Source of the DNA: Fulvia fulva
Lineage: Eukaryota > Ascomycota > Dothideomycetes > Mycosphaerellales > Mycosphaerellaceae
DNA length: 64,000 nt
Reading direction: 5' to 3'
Assembly: GCF_020509005.1 (NCBI RefSeq)
Contig: NC_063012.1
Location: 2,604,001-2,668,000 of the forward strand
The position numbers were made by a program, and so were the translations under genes. The notes beneath the pieces are model-generated. The model was not told where the DNA came from. It did not search any database and saw nothing but the letters and a program-made list of their open reading frames with translations. Numbering within the stretch: position 1 is the first letter of the stretch; every line of letters begins with the position of its first letter. Below, piece by piece: positions 60,750-64,000 of the stretch.

Positions 60750-62539
60750 CGTAAGAAGTGGAGAGGTGTTTGTGTTCCCGACAATATGGATGATGTAAGC
60801 GATGCAATGTATGGACGGTTTCCGGGTGTGATGAGATGGACTAGAAAAGAAATAGTAGTAACGACGTAATATGTCTCAGAACGATCAACGACTGAATTAG
60901 AGCGCGCACCCTTATAGAGGACGATGGAGGTGAAGGTGAAGGGGGAGGAAGGGTCGGCGAATGAGGTGTCGTAGAGGATGAGTCGAAGAGTAGGCCTCTA
61001 GCGGGCTTGCGGGGGCTTATAACAAAGCTGAGAGCACTGCGCCACTTTGTCTGAGTGGTGAGCTGCATACAGAGCTACTGTATGCATGCATTAGTTTAAA
61101 CTTCCAGCTTTGGGTATTTTCTGTATCGCGTTCATGCGCTGCTGATGCGTCCGCACACATGGCTGCTGCTTGCCGTGCGTCAAAAAATTGCGACACGGTA
61201 CATTCGAGCCGCGCTGTGCGATTGCGATCTTCGAATGAGATGAGCTTCGATTTCTCTTCGTCGTAACGTTACGAAAGCGCTTCTGTCGGTTGTGTACTGA
61301 AAGGGTATTTGCTCCGGCTTGCTTTTCGTTCTCCCATGGGTGCTGGCATATTCTCACAGACGTCCCCGATCGCAATCGTGCACACGTGTGCTGATACATG
61401 CCATGAAACGCATCGAAGTCTATGCTCGATGCGCGACGTACAGGAACAAGGCACGAGCACGGTCTCATACATCTCGGCGGCCAGATCTTGGTGGCCAGTG
61501 GTTGTCGGCACGCTCCATGGCTTCGCGGGCCTTGTGGAAGACGGCCCTGAACGGCATGTCCACCGTCAAGCAGCTCGAGTGTTTCAGGGGCGGTAGCTTA
61601 GGCGGGTGCAGTTCCAGGCGTTGCGTATCGATGCTCTGCCAACTTTGAAAGAGGTGTGCCGTGTGCGACGAGGCGGTGGTGATGATGCTGTAGAACGGCT
61701 TGGTTGGATGTGGTCGATCGGTCAAGCCGAGGAGTCTCGGATGCGCCTGCGCCCTAAGCTTCAACAGGCATAGGCGTCATCTTTGCAGCCCCCAATCACC
61801 GTTGCAGGGCACGCAACGACCGGGATCAAGGAAGGATTTCCAACGCCTCAGTAGTAGAACAGCGTTCCTGACCCGGAGACTCACATAGAGTAGTACCAGC
61901 GCCTATTCCTATGGTCAGAATGTCGAATCTCAACAACATGTTCTGCAATGCAATAGCTTGATCGCCCGATGCGGCCAACATGTGACCTCGCTGGCGTCCC
62001 GCACCTGCAAGTCTGCAAGACCGATTTTTCGGCTTTACTGTACCTAGACTGAGGCGGTGCATGTCCACAGGTGTGGCGGTCGTCCACGTCGATCTTCGGT
62101 GCTCGCGACTTTGACATGGCTCATGGATGATGATGCGAATGGAACCCGCACTGCAATGCAGATGAGGCTCTGTGGACCCATCGTAGGCTTCTCCGAGCAG
62201 GACATCCCACGCATAGTGGCAGGCGACAAGCATAGCATGTGGTCTCTGTCGCGTGATAAAAGCCTGCATTGGAGGAGCTGAGACTTGACGAGCTCTGCAT
62301 CATCGCGTCGTCCACAGCAAGAAAATACAGCGTTTCAAAAGCACAATATGCCTCTCTGAAACACTTTCTCCTCACGACTTCACTTCGTGCATGCTAGTCC
62401 ACTGTGACTCACAGCAAGCTTCGTGTTCTTTCACATGCTCCAAGGGATGGCCAGCCAAATCCTACACGCTCTCACATAGGATCCAAAGCTGTTTCCTGAT
62501 GTCTGCTGTGGCATCTCTTCGACACTGCTCGAGACTTGA
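60750..62539. other. Intergenic region with ambiguous coding fragments
   Basis: Promoter region of the 352-aa gene at its left side. Further right, two stretches have coding-like codon use but no complete model: a minus-strand stretch at 61,468-61,740 (listed separately) and a plus-strand stretch at 62,060-62,281 (SEQDIPRIVAGDKHSMWSLS near 62,190) that ends in TGA and would need an upstream exon. They may be parts of a decayed or many-intron gene. Confidence 0.4.
61468..61740 (-). CDS. Possible exon of an unrecognised protein
   Basis: The minus strand reads LTDRPHPTKPFYSIITTASS, SWQSIDTQRLELHPPKLPPL and VDMPFRAVFHKAREAMERAD with strong third-position C/G preference, ending in TGA at 61,465-61,467. 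There is no in-frame ATG: a stop lies upstream at about 61,780, so a splice acceptor (for example a GCGCAG near 61,745) would be needed. A GTGAGT at about 61,888 on the same strand could be the upstream donor, but I could not join the phases. No family recognised. Confidence 0.25.
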
Positions 62540-63046
62540 GAAGCTCGGCTGCCACGAACGCCTTCGCTTGTCCTTAGCGTAAGTACTTCGACATGTATCA
62601 TGTATGCGCCTCTGGCGTTCGAGACCAGCTGACTCCAGCAGGTCGGAAGTGGGTCCGGTCTTTTGGAAGAGCTGCTGTACCAGAAGACGAACGGCAAGAT
62701 CAAGATACATGGTGTTGAGGTGCCTTCTTGTCGGTCTGTATATCTCCCTGAGGATCGTATGCTCAGAGTACCCAGCACTACATCTCTGCATCCCGACGCG
62801 ATACTGGCAGACACGTTGTTGTTCTGCTACCCTCGTCAGTCTTCACTGATCAGAGAGTATGTCGATCAATTCGGCAGTGGGGCACTGGCTCAGATTGTGC
62901 TGGTTGTCAACCACAACGACTGGAAAGATATGGCCAAGATATTGCATGATTCTTTCTCGACAATAGAGATTGTTGAAAGCGCAGGTCTGCCCGAATATGA
63001 AGTGCTCGTCGTGGCATCAGTGCCTCGTGGCCGCCACAAAAGCTAA
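62540..63046 (+). CDS. 3' part of a Rossmann/SAM-methyltransferase-like gene
   Basis: Exons 62,540-62,578 and 62,642-63,046 join over a 63-bp intron (GTAAGT donor, CTGAC branch, CAG acceptor) to give PSLVLSVGSGSGLLEELL, the glycine-rich nucleotide-binding motif after a beta strand (hhhxGxGxGxxE) of SAM-dependent methyltransferases. HGVEVPS further on fits the acidic residue of the second strand. LADTLLFCYPRQ and AGLPEYEVLVVASVPR close the fold; this arrangement occurs in a widespread uncharacterised fungal family. Upstream in the same frame a TGA stands at 62,537-62,539, directly before the readable part. Either another intron ends there, or the gene is truncated by a premature stop. An ATG at 62,759 would give only 95 aa without the motif, so it is unlikely to be the true start. 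Substrate unknown. Confidence 0.6.
62579..62641 (+). other. Intron inside the SAM-binding motif of the methyltransferase-like gene
   Basis: GTAAGT ... GCTGACTCCAGCAG. Two tandem CAG acceptors (62,638 or 62,641) differ by one Gln codon. Confidence 0.65.
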
Positions 63047-63501
63047 AATGCAGCCAACGCACGTTTAGACTATGGCGTTCTGGCTGGCTCATGGGCTGCT
63101 CTCGACCTATACCAGAGTGCACTTGCGCATCGGACGGGAGCGACTGCGCACACTTTGGTGCAGCCACATGAGGTGAGATGACATGCATCAGACGACCTGG
63201 CCAGGTAGGCTCAGGTCAAAAAGCAATGTGCAGTCCCTTCGTGCTTTCGAGCTAGTGCTCGTTCTCTTCTTCGAAGCAATTGCACGGAACAGGCAATGCT
63301 GCAAGCCGAAGCATATTCATGCACCGATACACCGACCTGACTGGACGTCGTGCAGACTGGAAAACATACAGCAGCCGACTCTGTGAACACTGCCATCGAC
63401 TAGAAGAGCATTCCCGCTTGCAGCAGCATTCACTGCCGCTGGGGAAACAAAACAATCGCATTTCGTCGAACAGCTCGCTACTTGGCTCAATCAACACAAC
63501 A
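63047..63501. other. Intergenic between methyltransferase-like and TPR-like genes
   Basis: From 63,256 a frame in phase with the next gene is open, with an ATG at 63,319 in poor context, so a longer N-terminus for that gene is possible. Nothing else seen. Confidence 0.45.
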
Positions 63502-64000
63502 ATGATGGAAGCAAGATCACGAAGAATCCCTCGCAGTGTCCCTGTGCCTGCACGAAACCCCAGCCGCAAAGGATCCACTAAAAGGCCGACTCCAACCACT
63601 CCTACCGGGCTCACCGAGCAGCAAATACATATCTGGGAGCATGCAATCACCTTGTACTATGGCTTCGATTGGCAAGCTGCAGCGGATACGTTCGCAAGCT
63701 TAGCTCGAAGCATCACGTCGGACCTGGAGCAAGCACTGTGTCTGATCAATACCGCGCTCATATGTGCACGCCTTGGCGACTTCGCGCCAGCGCTGGCAAT
63801 ACTGGGTGAGTCGCAGCCGACGAAGGAGGTTCTGCCTCTCACTCTCTTCCTGATGGGCCATATGAACTTTGCACTCTGCGAGCTGGATCAGGCCGAGAGT
63901 GACTTTGACTCCGCGCTCCGGACGCTGGACAACCGACCACAAAGCTACAGGAGGTATAATGTCGACTTCGTGCTGCAGGAGCACCACATCAGGCGAAGCC
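63502..64000 (+). CDS. TPR-like conserved fungal protein, 3' end outside the window
   Basis: The frame is open from ATG 63,502 (ACAACAATGATGG, a good context) to the window edge, at least 166 codons. After a basic, Pro/Thr-rich N-terminus (about residues 1-45) comes a run of helices: EHAITLYYGFDWQAAADTFA, LEQALCLINTALICARLGDF, PALAILGES, LPLTLFLMGHMNFALCELDQ and AESDFDSALRTLD. Paired helices with small residues at fixed spacing (A-L-x-x-x-G...A) are what tetratricopeptide repeats look like, so a scaffolding or protein-binding role is likely; nothing more specific can be said. The alternative ATG at 63,319 would add 61 residues without recognisable features. The antisense frame at 63,700-63,987 is a shadow. 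Confidence 0.7.
   Translation, partial: MMEARSRRIPRSVPVPARNPSRKGSTKRPTPTTPTGLTEQQIHIWEHAITLYYGFDWQAAADTFASLARSITSDLEQALCLINTALICARLGDFAPALAILGESQPTKEVLPLTLFLMGHMNFALCELDQAESDFDSALRTLDNRPQSYRRYNVDFVLQEHHIRRS

Noticed and set aside
60841..61068. 75-codon minus-strand open frame with ATG upstream of the 352-aa gene
   Set aside because: Pro/Ser-rich from pyrimidine tracts in a likely promoter or 5' UTR; no motif.
1..64000. CRISPR arrays, prophage, rRNA or tRNA genes, telomere repeats, giant-transposon captain recombinase, secondary-metabolite core enzymes
   Set aside because: None was recognised on either strand; the organism is a fungus, and repeats are explained by retrotransposons and the hairpin array. 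tRNA detection by eye is unreliable.

Overview
The window comes from a filamentous ascomycete (Pezizomycotina). The short introns with GTAAGT/GTGAGT-type donors and CTAAC/CTGAC branch points, the gene families at the right end, and the dominant mutation signature of repeat-induced point mutation (RIP: CpA to TpA, TpG to TpA) all fit. A dothideomycete close to the Mycosphaerellales is my guess from the flavour of the genes; that is inference, not proof.

Positions 1 to about 50,225 are one continuous block of nested retrotransposons. Nearly every stretch has lost its CpA and TpG dinucleotides, while CpG, CpC and CpT survive, so the DNA is packed with TAG and TAA stops yet still looks moderately GC-rich. 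From left to right: a Ty3/Gypsy chromovirus-like element (1 to about 4,950, +); a fragment of another Gypsy integrase (5,481-5,841, +); a Tad-like LINE on the minus strand (LINE-A1, 5,842-15,966) split by a much fresher plus-strand relative (LINE-A2, 6,412-11,315); a Gypsy element with 185-bp LTRs 22 kb apart (Gypsy-II, 15,990-38,154) that was split by LINE-B1 (19,806-29,780, itself split by plus-strand LINE-D, 19,877-24,840) and by LINE-B2 (30,795-35,759); then a minus-strand Gypsy (Gypsy-III, from 38,155) carrying a 5'-truncated LINE-B3 and a full-size LINE-C, with its gag end at about 49,885. Six insertions have clear or likely target-site duplications, so the order of events can be read off.

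At about 50,225 the RIP signature stops abruptly and ordinary single-copy sequence begins. It holds a possible 92-aa gene (50,333-50,651, +), a three-exon fungal transcription-factor-like gene (50,880-53,214, +), an array of five diverged inverted-repeat (hairpin) units with no coding explanation (53,951-55,330), a GID4/Vid24 homologue, the substrate receptor of the GID ubiquitin ligase (55,592-57,944, -), an unrecognised 352-aa gene (59,691-60,749, -), the 3' part of a Rossmann/SAM-methyltransferase-like gene (62,540-63,046, +), and a TPR-like gene running off the right edge (63,502-64,000, +). These genes do not form an evident pathway.

The most interesting unexplained structure is the hairpin array. 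The most informative genome-evolution signals are the contrast between nearly intact inner LINEs and RIP-saturated outer LINEs, and the conserved ORF1/ORF2 stop-start overlaps and 3' UTR blocks shared by the LINE families.
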